From NCBI RefSeq assembly GCF_030378205.1, contig NZ_CP127385.1, positions 1,211,001 through 1,275,000 on the forward strand: DNA of 64,000 nucleotides, given 5' to 3'. How positions within the stretch are numbered: position 1 is the first letter of the stretch; each line of letters starts with the position of its first letter. The translations under genes and the position numbers were made by a program. The notes beneath the pieces are model-generated. The model was not told where the DNA came from and ran no database searches. It saw only the letters and a program-made list of their open reading frames with translations. Shown one piece after another: positions 51,700 to 64,000 of the stretch. Source of the stretch: Bradyrhizobium sp. NP1 (GTDB lineage: Bacteria > Pseudomonadota > Alphaproteobacteria > Rhizobiales > Xanthobacteraceae).

Positions 51700-52563
51700 T
51701 CAGGCGAGTATCGACCGCGGGTCGCGCGCGCCCCAGCGGCCCGCCTCAGCGAGCGCGATGAAGCGCTCGACCGTCTCGTTGAACAGCGCGGGCTCCTCGA
51801 GGTTCAGCACATGGCCGGTCTTTGCGAACATCGAGAGCCCGGAGGCCGGAAGATGGCGCTTCAGGAACAGGCTCGGCCCGACGCAGGCCTCGTCCTCGTC
51901 GCCGCAGATGATCAGAGCGGGCGTTGCCACTTTCCGGATCGCCTCCGTCATGGTGTAGATCGAGGGCCGCGCTCCTTGAAAGCTGCGCATGGTGTTGGCC
52001 GACCCCTTGGAATCATGCCGCGCCAGCGCGGCATAGAAATCGGCATGACCGCGCGGGTCCTTCAGCATGAAGGAAATCCGGCTCGGCGCCTCGCGCGTCA
52101 CCCTGGCGACACCGGCTGACCCGAGCGTCTCGAACTGCTCGGCGTTGGCGCGGCATTGCGCGCGGAATTGCTCCAGTCTCTCCAGCTCCGAGCCGGAGCC
52201 TACGCCGGCCAGCGTCATCGAGAGCGCGCGCTCGGGCGCGTTGAGACCGATCTGCAGCGACGAATAGGCACCCATCGAGAGACCGACGAAATGCGCCTTC
52301 GCGATGCCGAGATGATCGAGCACCGCCAGCGCGTCGGTATAGAAGTGCCGGTAGGTATAGACCTCGCTCGATGCCGGGAGGTCGGAGGGCGTGTAGCCGC
52401 GCGCCGAATAGGCGATGCAGCGATGGCCGCGTGAGAAGTAGCGCATCTGCGGCTCCCAATTGGTGTGGTCGGCCGCGAACTCGTGCAGGAAAATGATCGG
52501 CGTTCCGCTGCCCGCTTCCTCGAAATAAAGGCGGACCTTGTCGCGGGTGACGGCGTGGGGCAT
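51700..52563 (-). CDS. Alpha/beta hydrolase
   Basis: The 287-residue protein has the alpha/beta hydrolase pattern: an oxyanion HEFAADHTNWEPQ, the nucleophile elbow VGLSMGAYSSLQIG (Ser about 94), the acid ICGDEDEACVGP, and the His in FAKTGHVLNLEEP near 261. It resembles 3-oxoadipate enol-lactonases and haloperoxidase-like esterases; substrate not identifiable. No signal peptide. It starts at the ATG at 52563 and converges with metW. Confidence 0.87.
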   Translation of the reverse strand: MPHAVTRDKVRLYFEEAGSGTPIIFLHEFAADHTNWEPQMRYFSRGHRCIAYSARGYTPSDLPASSEVYTYRHFYTDALAVLDHLGIAKAHFVGLSMGAYSSLQIGLNAPERALSMTLAGVGSGSELERLEQFRAQCRANAEQFETLGSAGVARVTREAPSRISFMLKDPRGHADFYAALARHDSKGSANTMRSFQGARPSIYTMTEAIRKVATPALIICGDEDEACVGPSLFLKRHLPASGLSMFAKTGHVLNLEEPALFNETVERFIALAEAGRWGARDPRSILA

Positions 52564-52817
52564 CGCGCGGCTCCTGCTTTTTTCTGGTCAGATGGACGCG
52601 TGAGCCTCGCAATTAACGCTTGCGACTGCAATGCGGCGGGAATCGTCACCTACTGAACGCGGAATGCCCCCCATGCGCGATGCCGCACTGCTGCATCATG
52701 TCTTATTCTCGCCACATCGCGATTTTTAACGGGCCGCGGATGTCGACGGCGGTCGATGCCGATGCAGCGCAGACCGTCATCGATGGGGAGGAGGGGGTTG
52801 TAAAATAAGGGTAGAGT

Positions 52818-53483
52818 ATGATCGTGTCTTCTGCGTATCGCCGGCCGCTTCAGATCATGGCGCTGGCAGTCTGTTCTCTCACATTCGCTGTTGCCGCATC
52901 GCCGGCCTCGGCCCGTCCGCATCATGGCGCAGGGCGCCACGCGCGGGCCTACCATGCCGGCCACCACGCGAAGCGGCATCTCGCCGCACACCACTATCGC
53001 CACTATCGGCATGTCGCGCGGGCCGAGCGCTTCGAGCGTCGCGCCGCGCTGATGCATGCCCGCGGCCTGGAAAATGCGCAGGCGAGCGTCGCGCCGACTC
53101 AGACGTCGGGTGAAACGACCATGACGGGCGGCTTCGGCTCGTCGACCCTGGTCAGCGAGGCGCGTCGCTATCTCGGCGGCAATCCGACCAGTCGCGCCAG
53201 CCTGTGGTGCGCGCGTTTCATGAACATGGTGCTGGAGCGCACTGGCCATCACGGCACCGGCTCCGACATGGCGAGCTCGTTCGCCCGTTACGGCCAGCGC
53301 GTCTCGGGGCCGCAGGTCGGCGCCATCGCCGTCATGGGCCGCCGCGGCGGCGGCCATGTCGGCATCATCACGGGCATCGACGCCAAGGGCAATCCGATCA
53401 TGATCTCGGGCAACAACGGCAACCGGGTCCGCGAAGCGCCGGTCTCGCGCGGCCGCATCTACGCCTATGTGATGCCGAACTGA
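52818..53483 (+). CDS. TIGR02594/CHAP-like secreted protein with His-rich tail
   Basis: The 221-residue protein has a signal peptide (cleavage after SARP-type AASPASA). A histidine-rich region at about 34-68 (HHGAGRHARAYHAGHHAKRHLAAHHYRHYRH) may bind metal. A compact C-terminal peptidase-like domain follows: SEARRYLGGNPTSRASLWCARFMNMVLERTG (active Cys) and GHVGIITGIDAKGNPIMISGNNGNRVREA (active His and the TIGR02594 end). These are NlpC/P60-related amidases or endopeptidases acting on the wall. The frame uses ATG 52818. No neighbour in an operon. Confidence 0.82.
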   Translation: MIVSSAYRRPLQIMALAVCSLTFAVAASPASARPHHGAGRHARAYHAGHHAKRHLAAHHYRHYRHVARAERFERRAALMHARGLENAQASVAPTQTSGETTMTGGFGSSTLVSEARRYLGGNPTSRASLWCARFMNMVLERTGHHGTGSDMASSFARYGQRVSGPQVGAIAVMGRRGGGHVGIITGIDAKGNPIMISGNNGNRVREAPVSRGRIYAYVMPN

Positions 53484-53488
53484 ACTCT

Positions 53489-53611
53489 GCTCCCTCTCCC
53501 CGCTTGCGGGGAGCCATCCGCAAGGTTAGTTGGAGTCGATAGAAATCAGCCCCTCACCCGGATCGCATCTTTCGATGCGATCCGACCTCTCCCCGCAGGC
53601 GGGGAGAGGTG
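53489..53611. repeat. Composite palindromic Bradyrhizobium repeat
   Basis: TCTCCCCGCTTGCGGGGAG and CCTCTCCCCGCAGGCGGGGAGAGG flank a GGATCGCATCTTTCGATGCGATCC hairpin, all palindromic. This arrangement is a common intergenic repeat in Bradyrhizobium. It lies in the convergent gap between the CHAP-like and MOSC genes. Confidence 0.75.
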
Positions 53612-53642
53612 TGATGGAGAGATCGCGGCGCGCTTGCCGCGC

Positions 53643-54428
53643 TCACACCAATGTCGGCTGCTCGACGGCGACCTGATCGCCGACGCCGATCTCGCCTGCC
53701 GAGATCACCTCGGCATAGACGCCGCAATCGGCGTGGTTGAGCCGGCGCATCAGGTCGTTCGGGATCGCGAGGTCGCGCATCGCGGTGTCAGGGTCGACAT
53801 TGATGGCGGCGCATCGCTTGATCCGCTTCACCACCTTCAGCCGCGCATTGCCGATCGCGAGCGTGCGGTCGAGCAGATCGAACTCGTGCCAGGCCGGCCA
53901 GCCGCGGACATAGAGGTTGGCGCGGAAGCGCAGGGGATGGACCGGCGCGCCCACGATATTCTCGATCGCCTGGACACTGGACAGATTGATGATCGAGACC
54001 ACCTTGCTCGCGACGTCGGAGAAGCGATGGCCGTCGCTCGAAATCACCTTGGGCGGACCCTTGATCTGTCCGGCATAGGTGTTCGCGAAGAAGCGTTCGA
54101 TGGCGGTGCGTCCCGCGGCCGTTTCGAGATCACCCTCGGCTTGGACCGCGCCATGGCGGCGGATGGTCAGGCGATGGCTTTGCTCGTCGAAATGGGTGTT
54201 CAGGGCGGCCAGCCACTCGTCGCGCATCAGCATCAGGAAGTGCGCCTTCGACAGCCATTTGGGGGCGGCCGGATCGAAACCGCTTGGGCCGTTCTCGATC
54301 GCATAGCGGCGGTCGGCGGGGAGCATCTCGCCGGCGGCGAGGGCAACCCGCGCCAGCGCCTCGGGGGTGAGGCCCTTGACGGGATAGCGGTAGAGGCCGG
54401 TGATCTCGGCGGATGTGCGTGCGGACAT
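53643..54428 (-). CDS. MOSC-domain protein
   Basis: The 261-residue protein is taken from the ATG at 54428 with AAGGCGGC upstream. It has a MOSC N-terminal barrel (ITGLYRYPVKGLTPEALARVALAAGEMLPADRRYAIEN) and the MOSC domain with HPLRFRANLYVRGWPAWHEFDLLDRTLAIGNARLKVVKRIKRCAAINVDPDTA, including the conserved cysteine that binds molybdenum cofactor in mARC/YcbX-like enzymes. Those reduce N-hydroxylated compounds, using a ferredoxin or cytochrome b5 partner. No partner domain is fused here. It is divergent from clpB. Confidence 0.88.
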   Translation of the reverse strand: MSARTSAEITGLYRYPVKGLTPEALARVALAAGEMLPADRRYAIENGPSGFDPAAPKWLSKAHFLMLMRDEWLAALNTHFDEQSHRLTIRRHGAVQAEGDLETAAGRTAIERFFANTYAGQIKGPPKVISSDGHRFSDVASKVVSIINLSSVQAIENIVGAPVHPLRFRANLYVRGWPAWHEFDLLDRTLAIGNARLKVVKRIKRCAAINVDPDTAMRDLAIPNDLMRRLNHADCGVYAEVISAGEIGVGDQVAVEQPTLV

Positions 54429-54602
54429 GCCGCCTTGTAGGTGATTTGGCGCGCTTCGGCCACGGCGGTGGGCCGCGAGGACGGCGAACTTGGGAGCGCG
54501 CCGCCGGCTACACGAATTTGTGAGGTCGCCTCTTCCGTTTCGCAAAACGCCATCCCACATTCGCCTCAAGCCGGCGGGAACGTCGGCGACGACTGCGGAA
54601 GG

Positions 54603-54632
54603 CTTGAGGAACGTCAATGCGGCCCGCGGATA
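54603..54632 (+). promoter_or_regulatory. Possible heat-shock (sigma-32-type) promoter of clpB
   Basis: CTTGAGG at 54603-54609 is 13 bases from CCCGCGGAT (54623-54631), which fits the CTTGAA-n13-CCCCATnT pattern only in part. The position, about 60 bases before the clpB start, is suitable. Without a transcript this is a weak call. Confidence 0.3.
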
Positions 54633-54691
54633 CCCAATGAAGATGTTGGCGTCGTGCCTTCGGGGCGGGCTGGCAGGCTGAGGGAACACAA

Positions 54692-57331
<2,640 letters not shown>

Positions 57332-57343
57332 GCGCCGAGCGCA

Positions 57344-57366
57344 GGATGCCGCCATTGGCGGCATCC
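57344..57366. terminator. Hairpin between clpB and a convergent gene
   Basis: GGATGCCGCC (57344-57353) pairs perfectly with GGCGGCATCC (57357-57366) around ATT. No clear T tract follows on either strand, so termination may be partial. Confidence 0.55.
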
Positions 57367-57385
57367 GCGCCGGCAAATTGAAGCG

Positions 57386-57649
57386 TCACGCCTCGCTGTC
57401 GGGCGGGCCGACCGGGTCGGCCTCGTCTTCCTCGTTCGCCTCGAGCTCGGTAAGGATATCGACGAGGTCGCGCGCCCGGCCATGCGCCAGGGGTCTTCCC
57501 TCGTTCATGAGCGGCTCGTCATTGGCGAGCCAGGCCCGCGCTTCGGCGAGTTCGTCCACCGTTGCGCCCGTTCCAATGATCCTGGCGATAGTGACGTCAT
57601 CGACGACGCCGACCGACTTGATCACATCATCGCGGGTGACACGGGTCAT
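57386..57649 (-). CDS. Conserved small protein of unknown function
   Basis: The 87-residue protein starts at the ATG at 57649 with GGGAGGATGCA upstream. It is soluble and acidic, with MTRVTRDDVIKSVGVVDDVTIARIIGTGATVDELAEARAWLANDEPLMNEGRPLAHGRARDLVDILTEL as the conserved part and an acidic tail (EANEEDEADPVGPPDSEA). Such proteins occur in several rhizobia; no function known to me. It is followed downstream by clpB's terminator-like hairpin and preceded by the SPW-repeat gene, but the spacing (81 bases) leaves co-transcription open. Confidence 0.75.
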   Translation of the reverse strand: MTRVTRDDVIKSVGVVDDVTIARIIGTGATVDELAEARAWLANDEPLMNEGRPLAHGRARDLVDILTELEANEEDEADPVGPPDSEA

Positions 57650-57730
57650 TGCATCCTCCCATCAAGGAAGCCCTGTTTCCGGCCCGGCGCAACGCCGGCC
57701 GGTCGCGCAACGCGTCGCGAGATCAGTACC

Positions 57731-58090
57731 TCAGCGGCTTGCGGTGAGCCGGGGCGGGTGGTGCGACATGATCCACAGCTCGATCGCGGCGAGAACCGCG
57801 ACCAAAATGCCGATCGTGACGTGAACCTTCATCGCCGTGGTTCCCTGGAAGCCGAGCACCCAGGGCGACACCAGCGCCCAGAGGCCGACAATCAGGTTCA
57901 GCCACTCTTCCCAGACCGCGAAGGCCGCAAGCGCCGCGATCGCCAGCACCGCGATCACGATTCCGGTGATGGCGGCGTTCTGGGTGACCTTTCCGGCGTC
58001 GAATTCGAATATCCAGGGCGAGAACAGCAGAATCGCGCCGAGGATGAGGTTTGCGACGTCGCACAATTTGGCGTTCGTCCAATTCTCCAT
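57731..58090 (-). CDS. SPW-repeat membrane protein
   Basis: The 119-residue protein is taken from the ATG at 58090 with ACGGAGGGTGCC upstream. It has four hydrophobic helices in two repeats, each with the SPW signature: LILGAILLFSPWIFEFDAGK and LIVGLWALVSPWVLGFQGTTAM. The SPW repeat is a four-helix family of unknown function in many alphaproteobacteria and actinobacteria. The longer frame adds 20 residues that are not conserved. Confidence 0.85.
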   Translation of the reverse strand: MENWTNAKLCDVANLILGAILLFSPWIFEFDAGKVTQNAAITGIVIAVLAIAALAAFAVWEEWLNLIVGLWALVSPWVLGFQGTTAMKVHVTIGILVAVLAAIELWIMSHHPPRLTASR

Positions 58091-58306
58091 GGCACCCTCC
58101 GTAAACGTCGGGCCCCCTCTTTCAATTGTGGCGCGCTTGTGCGGTTCCAAAGGGGTCGGTTCGCAAATTTAAGTGTTCCATCCCAAATTTAATGAGATGG
58201 ACCGGCAAAACCGGGCACTTTCGTCCCGGGCCGGCAGCAGAGCGGCGGGAACAGCCGCGTCCGGGAGGAGGGGCGATCCGCGCGATCAGAGGCGCGGAAG
58301 GCGGTC

Positions 58307-60376
58307 TCAGCGATTGGTGACCTGCAGCGGTCCGCCGGTCGCGTCCGAGATGCGGGCGGCGGCGCCGTTACGCCCACTCATCATCGCATCGAGCCGGTCG
58401 CGTTCCTTCTCGAAGCCCGTCAGGATTGGGCCCTCCAGCGAGCGGCCGCGCGGCAGCTTCACGCGCATCGGGTCGACGAAGCGGCCGTTGACCAGGATCT
58501 CGTAGTGGACATGGGCGCCGGTCGACATGCCCGTGGAGCCGACGAAGCCGATCACCTGGCCCTGGCGCACCCGCTTGCCGACCTCGAGGCCCTTGGCGAA
58601 GGCCGACATGTGGCCGTAGGCGGTCTCGTAGCCGTTGTTGTGTTTCAGGCGGACATATTTGCCGTAGCCGCCTTCCCAGCCGGCCTTCTCGACGACGCCG
58701 TTGCCGGAGGCGAAGATCGGCGTGCCGTAGGCGGTGGCCCAGTCGACGCCGGTGTGCATCTTCACATAGCCGAGGATCGGATGGCGGCGGCCGCCAAAAC
58801 CGGAGCGCATGATCGCGTTGTTGACGGGCTTGCGCACCAAAAACTTCTTCGCGCTCTTGCCGGTCTCGTCATAGTAGTCGACGACGGAATCGTCGGGGGT
58901 CTGGAAGCGGTAGTATTTCTTGGTTTCGCCGCCGACCGTCAGCGAAGCGAACAGCACCTCGTTCTTCTCGGTGATGCTGGAGCCCTCGTCCTCGCCCGCG
59001 TAGAACACGTCGAAGCTGTCGCCGGGCTGCACCTTGCGCTGGAAGTCGACGTCGTAGGAGTAGATGCGGATCATGTCGTCGATGACCGGCATCGGCACCT
59101 TGTTGCGCATCGCGGTCTCGTAGATGCTCTGGTAGAGCCTCACGCCGCTGCCATCATCATCGTCGTCGTCATCGCTGCTCTTGTTGTCGGCGGTGTCGGT
59201 GACGGTGTTGATGCTGGAGACGTCGACCGCGACATATTTGCCGAGATCCGACAATGCAGCGACCGCCTGGATCGCCTGGTCGTTGGCGACGATCACCCGA
59301 TAGGGCTGCAGCCGCGCGCCGGGTCCGGGCGCCGAGGGCGCCATCAGGATGCGGAGCTTGTCGCCTTCCTTCAGGCCGCCGTCGCGGCCACGCGCGCCGA
59401 GGCTCGCGGCGATCGCCTTGGCCTCGTCGGGGGTCGCGCCCTGGTCGCGCAGGATCGAGGCAACGGTGTCGCCCTTCTTGACGATGTGCGTGCGTTCGCC
59501 GACCGGATTGCCGCCGGTGGCCTGCTCCTTGGTCTTCGGCAGCAGCGTGACGTTTTCCGGCACCACGCGGGTCTCGAAGCCGGCATAGGGGTCGGCGGCG
59601 TTGCCCTCCACCGCGTAGGCGAGCTTGACGTCGGACTGGGCGCCGGTGGCATCCGCCGCGGCATTGGCGAGCGCGGCGTAGCGCACGCCGCCGCCGTTGC
59701 CATGCCAGTTCGCCGCGTCACGCACGCGCAGCAGGACTTCGTCGAGCGCGACGGACGCCGCGATCTTGGCCTTCGGCAGCACGGCGCCGAGATCCTTGGT
59801 GACGAAGGATACCTCGGCGTCGGGCTCGATCGCGTCGGGATTGTTCGGGTCGTCGGAGGCGGCCTGCGTCGAGGAGCCGACGTCGGTCAGCATGCGCTGG
59901 GCGTTGAAGGGCGGGATCTTGGCCGACAGGTCGCTGGTCGTCATCGACAGGTTGCCGGCGATGCGGATGAAGGGGCGTACCCGCATCACGTCGCGGTTGC
60001 CGACCCGGGTCACGGTCGAAACCCGCACCAGGCTGCGCGCGGCGGTGGATTCGCCGGGTGGCGGCAGGCGGTCGCTCTTGTGCAGGGTGGCGGTGCGATC
60101 GTTGGCGCCGAAGGCGCCACGCAGCGCGCTTTCCACCCGTTCCGGCACGCGGGCGAAGGTCGTCTCGCCGTCGAGAGACGCGAAAACGGCGCCGCCGATG
60201 AGGGCCGCGCCGCACAGACCAGTCAGAATCGTGCCGCTGAACCACTGTACCGACACGCGACGGCGGTCGATGACAGCGGCTTCGGTGCCGTCGACGGAAA
60301 GCGGCGGCTCATGACCGAGATCGATGATCCCGGTCTCGCGCCCATAGCCGCCCCCGCGTGCCGTCCCTCGATTCAA
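58307..60376 (-). CDS. M23-family peptidoglycan endopeptidase
   Basis: The 689-residue protein has a cytoplasmic N-tail, one membrane helix (about 44-66, WFSGTILTGLCGAALIGGAVFAS) and a long periplasmic part. A LysM-like motif lies near 300 (THIVKKGDTVASILRDQGAT). The M23 domain at about 530-640 has RHPILGYVKMHTGVDWATAYGTPIFASGNG (first metal His and Asp), YGHMSAF and GAHVHYEILVNG (HxH). An acidic SSDDDDDDDGS run lies between the two. The family cuts peptide crosslinks in the wall (MepM/DipM-like). The start is TTG at 60376. It is the first gene after the rRNA operon on the opposite strand. Confidence 0.9.
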   Translation of the reverse strand: MNRGTARGGGYGRETGIIDLGHEPPLSVDGTEAAVIDRRRVSVQWFSGTILTGLCGAALIGGAVFASLDGETTFARVPERVESALRGAFGANDRTATLHKSDRLPPPGESTAARSLVRVSTVTRVGNRDVMRVRPFIRIAGNLSMTTSDLSAKIPPFNAQRMLTDVGSSTQAASDDPNNPDAIEPDAEVSFVTKDLGAVLPKAKIAASVALDEVLLRVRDAANWHGNGGGVRYAALANAAADATGAQSDVKLAYAVEGNAADPYAGFETRVVPENVTLLPKTKEQATGGNPVGERTHIVKKGDTVASILRDQGATPDEAKAIAASLGARGRDGGLKEGDKLRILMAPSAPGPGARLQPYRVIVANDQAIQAVAALSDLGKYVAVDVSSINTVTDTADNKSSDDDDDDDGSGVRLYQSIYETAMRNKVPMPVIDDMIRIYSYDVDFQRKVQPGDSFDVFYAGEDEGSSITEKNEVLFASLTVGGETKKYYRFQTPDDSVVDYYDETGKSAKKFLVRKPVNNAIMRSGFGGRRHPILGYVKMHTGVDWATAYGTPIFASGNGVVEKAGWEGGYGKYVRLKHNNGYETAYGHMSAFAKGLEVGKRVRQGQVIGFVGSTGMSTGAHVHYEILVNGRFVDPMRVKLPRGRSLEGPILTGFEKERDRLDAMMSGRNGAAARISDATGGPLQVTNR

Positions 60377-61218
60377 CCTGCGTCCCCCCGCACTCCATTA
60401 ACATACGATGAAGATCCTGGCCTCCTCCCTGAGATTCCACCGCCTTCTCTGTAAGGGGCAGCTGGGGAAAACAGCCTTTGGCGCGGTTGTCCGGGGATCA
60501 ACGACCGCAACGGCGGCCGAAATCGCGAACGACGATGCTTTGCGGATCTCTCGATGTTTCCTGGCTAGAGGGAAAAGGCGACGGGCACATGGTCGATCGC
60601 CTGTTCCCCGGTGATGAATCCCGGCAGCCCCCACTGGCAGCCCGGCGATTCAATGCTTACCTGTATGCCAGAACGTCGCAGGATTGTGGCTCAAGTACGG
60701 CGCTAAGGCCTGAAAAATCGGGACTTCTTCGCTCCAAAAGATTCTGCAACGCGGTGCGACGATTTGTTGACAACAACCGTTGACAACGCCGATCGGGCGG
60801 GCTTATAACCCGACCACTGAGCGCGGCGCTGTCTTGGCCCACGGCCAAGGCAAGTTTTCGTGCCTCGTGAAGCTCCTCATTTAGATGAGTGAATCAACAG
60901 CCGATAGTCATCGGTTGTCATTTGCCGTCGAATGAAGGTTTGCGGAACTCCCTCGCGGGAGTGGAACCCTCGGGTTCCGGGCTGTTTGACAAGTGAAGAT
61001 GAAGAAAGAGAAACGTGGACGGCGGAGTCCTTGCGGGTCTCGCTTCACGGAAGGCTTCGGCTTTCAGTGATCGGGACCGGACGAAAGACTTCGGCGGTAC
61101 ACGTTTCAAAGGTAACACCATGGTCTCTTCATTGAGATCATCGCTAGCGATGTGAATCGCGGGCGAAATGGTGGGACCTCGTCAAACGTTGTGATCAGCC
61201 GGCTCAAAGTTTCAAGTC
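60377..61218. other. rRNA operon upstream region and leader
   Basis: The stretch upstream of 16S holds no gene. It contains two TTGACA boxes (60767-60772, 60780-60785), the second spaced 17-18 bases from TTATAAC (60803-60809). After the start are hairpins ACTCCC/GGGAGT and GGAACC/GGTTCC (60947-60975), a GCTGTTTGACAAG boxA-like antitermination site near 60979-60991, and several processing stems before 16S. Confidence 0.65.
60780..60809 (+). promoter_or_regulatory. Predicted rRNA operon promoter
   Basis: TTGACA at 60780-60785 and TATAAC at 60804-60809 are 18 bases apart. The -35 is a perfect match and the -10 is close to consensus. A second TTGACA lies 13 bases further upstream. Such strong housekeeping promoters are rare in this genome type and fit rrn. 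Confidence 0.7.
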
Positions 61219-62715
<1,497 letters not shown>

Positions 62716-62934
62716 GATCCTTCAGATCCGCGTCATGCAGATCTATCGGATCGTTTTAGAAACATCAGGGGCCAATGATCGCCAGATCATTGAGCTCCAT
62801 TGGCGGGATTTCGCCGTCTTCGTTTCTCTTTCTTCGCGGACGAACACGCGCCAGGGGCTGCGCTTGTGCGATTGCATCCGGCGCGAGCCGGTCGCGCATG
62901 CAGGGCTCCGAATCCCGAACGGGATTAGCGTAAG

Positions 62935-63011
62935 GGGCTTGTAGCTCAGTTGGTTAGAGCGCGCGCTTGATAAGCGTGAGGTCGGAAGTTCAAGTCTTCC
63001 CAGGCCCACCA
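62935..63011 (+). tRNA. tRNA-Ile (GAT)
   Basis: The 77-base tRNA includes an encoded CCA. The acceptor arm GGGCTTG pairs with CAGGCCC (one G-U pair), followed by discriminator A. The anticodon loop is TTGATAA with GAT at 62969-62971. The D and T arms are intact (GTAGCTCAGTTGG, GTTCAAGTC). It lies in the 16S-23S spacer. Confidence 0.97.
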
Positions 63012-63086
63012 TCTTTGATCGAGTGCGCAGTCTCCCTGCCTGAAGGGGTGCATCTCAAGCGACCGAGGCATTCGTCTTCTGGTTAC

Positions 63087-63162
63087 GGGGCCATAGCTCA
63101 GCTGGGAGAGCGCGTGCTTTGCAAGCATGAGGTCGTCGGTTCGATCCCGTCTGGCTCCACCA
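63087..63162 (+). tRNA. tRNA-Ala (TGC)
   Basis: The 76-base tRNA includes an encoded CCA. The acceptor arm GGGGCCA pairs with TGGCTCC (one G-U pair). The anticodon TGC is at 63120-63122 in the loop TTTGCAA. Second spacer tRNA, 75 bases after tRNA-Ile, as usual for alphaproteobacteria. Confidence 0.97.
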
Positions 63163-63523
63163 GATGGTTGATCGTCGATCGGTCAAATTCTCGTCCGCGA
63201 AAACATCAATTCGCACGCGTCGTCCTCACCAGGACAGCGCTGTGCGTGATTTCTGACATCGTAAAGAGGAGATCGATCCGAGTTGGATCGTGCAAGCAAT
63301 TGCGCGACCCTTCACTATCTCCAGGTCATTTCGGCGCTCGCTCATCGTGAGATGAGCGAGTTGTAAATGATCCTGTTAGCGAAGCTTGACCGCCTCGCTA
63401 TCGGTTCGATCTTACGAAGCAAGCTGGTCTTTCTAGTCAGTGTCCGGCCGCGCCATTCGCCTTCATCGAAGGTGTTGTCGCGGCATGCATTCTGCCGAGT
63501 GTGTGGACATTGATAATGAGAGC
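63163..63523 (+). other. Second part of the 16S-23S spacer
   Basis: No gene. It carries a perfect ten-base hairpin CTCGCTCATC/GATGAGCGAG (63337-63346 with 63351-63360) and a TCTGACATCGTAAAGAGGAG stretch that may be a boxA/antitermination or processing signal. The remainder probably folds with the 23S 3' flank, outside the window. Confidence 0.5.
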
Positions 63524-64000
63524 AATCAAGTGCCTTAAGGGTGTTCGGTGGATGCCTTGGCGCTGAGAGGCGATGAAGGACGTGCTACGCTGCGATAAGC
63601 CGTGGGGAGCTGCGAAGAAGCTTTGATCCACGGATTTCCGAATGGGGAAACCCACCTTCGATAGCCGGAACTCCAAGACCTCAGGTCGACTGACCTGAAG
63701 GCTTGGGGCTTGACCAGAAATGATCGGGACCAAGTCTCATAGGTTTAGAACCTGGAGGTTTTGGATTTCCGGTTATCAAGAGAAGGTATGAGACTTCTGA
63801 ATACATAGGAGGTTTCAAGCAAACCCAGGGAACTGAAACATCTAAGTACCTGGAGGAAAGGACATCAACAGAGACTCCGGTAGTAGTGGCGAGCGAACCC
63901 GGACCAGGCCAGTGGCACATCAAAGACAACCGGAACCTGTCAGGAAAGCAGGGCCTCAGAGGGTGATAGCCCCGTACGGGTAATGCGATGATGTGTCCTC
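63524..64000 (+). rRNA. rrl: 23S ribosomal RNA, 5' part
   Basis: Starts about ATCAAGTGCCTTAAGGG and continues through GTTCGGTGGATGCCTTGGCG, CCGAATGGGGAAACCCACC, GGGAACTGAAACATCTAAGTACC and GTAGTGGCGAGCGAACCCGG. Cut by the window end. It contains an insertion in helix 9 (see below). The first base is an estimate. Confidence 0.96.
63659..63780 (+). other. Helix-9 intervening sequence in 23S rRNA
   Basis: Between CGAATGGGGAAACCCACC and TTCTGAATACATAGG, where E. coli has a short hairpin, this gene has about 120 bases. They fold as a long stem: 63660-63680 pairs with 63757-63777 (21 bp with three wobble or mismatch positions), with an inner TCAGGTC/GACCTGA hairpin at 63681-63698. In many alphaproteobacteria, including Bradyrhizobium relatives, this extension is cut out by RNase III, giving a separate 5.8S-like fragment. 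Confidence 0.82.

Noticed and set aside
52650..53357. 235-codon minus-strand frame opposite the CHAP-like gene
   Set aside because: Antisense to a signal-peptide protein with clear active-site motifs; Arg/His-rich shadow.
58505..60454. 649-codon plus-strand frame opposite the M23 peptidase
   Set aside because: Its valine/aspartate/histidine-rich sequence is the mirror of the true gene; no independent evidence.
60408..60783. Small frames upstream of the rRNA promoter
   Set aside because: They overlap the 5' end of the M23 gene or the promoter region and have no ribosome site.

Overview
The window is a high-GC alphaproteobacterial chromosome segment. The 16S rRNA gene, the rrn layout 16S - tRNA-Ile(GAT) - tRNA-Ala(TGC) - 23S, the gene order etfBA - hbdA - tlpA - argH - lptM - lysA and the kinds of intergenic repeat all point to Bradyrhizobium (Nitrobacteraceae). 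Most of it is ordinary core chromosome with the usual genes and typical GTG/TTG start use.

Region by region. 1-9 kb is the least ordered part: small exported proteins, a TAXI-type binding protein, a membrane protein, an SLT-domain protein and an L,D-transpeptidase. These lie among decayed material: a truncated IS5-type transposase, remnants of ABC-transporter binding-protein genes, and a repeat of about 0.5 kb. 9-13.7 kb holds an HD hydrolase, an HNH nuclease, a CLC chloride transporter with a CBS-like tail and a Bug-type binding protein. 13.8-18.5 kb (minus strand) is a tight four-gene unit: alkA-like glycosylase, DUF2855, flavin monooxygenase and NHL-propeller protein. 18.6-22.6 kb has gluQ, a hybrid kinase, a YihY membrane protein, a HIG1-like membrane protein and the PduO-type cobalamin adenosyltransferase. 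22.9-30 kb carries electron-transfer flavoprotein, 3-hydroxyacyl-CoA dehydrogenase, TlpA thioredoxin, and arginine and lysine biosynthesis. 30.5-34 kb has two tandem outer-membrane barrel paralogues, a beta-hydroxyacid dehydrogenase and a carboxymuconolactone decarboxylase-like protein. 34-46.5 kb is envelope and cell-cycle: TIGR02302 protein, cpdR, zinc-ribbon protein, ftsEX, YdcF, PlsC, ChaC, DUF2125 protein and a porin. 46.5-51.7 kb is amino-acid biosynthesis: chorismate mutase, hisC and the prephenate dehydrogenase gene as an operon, then metX-metW under a SAM-II riboswitch joined to an intrinsic terminator. 51.7-60.4 kb contains a hydrolase, a CHAP-like secreted protein, a MOSC protein, clpB, two small conserved proteins and an M23 peptidase. 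60.8-64 kb is the rRNA operon, cut off inside 23S.

The most interesting unexplained structure is a family of intergenic elements of about 165 bp. There are four clear copies (2661-2822, 22636-22795, 28514-28679, 38147-38312) and one doubtful diverged structure near 42.4 kb. Each copy is two long hairpins joined by a short linker with the consensus CAA-n2-3-TATGAT (TATTGAT in one copy). A purine-rich bulge lies on the 3' arm of hairpin 1 and a T-rich bulge on the 5' arm of hairpin 2. The stem sequences differ between copies while pairing is kept, which suggests selection on structure. No CRISPR array, prophage, toxin-antitoxin pair or recognisable defence system was seen.
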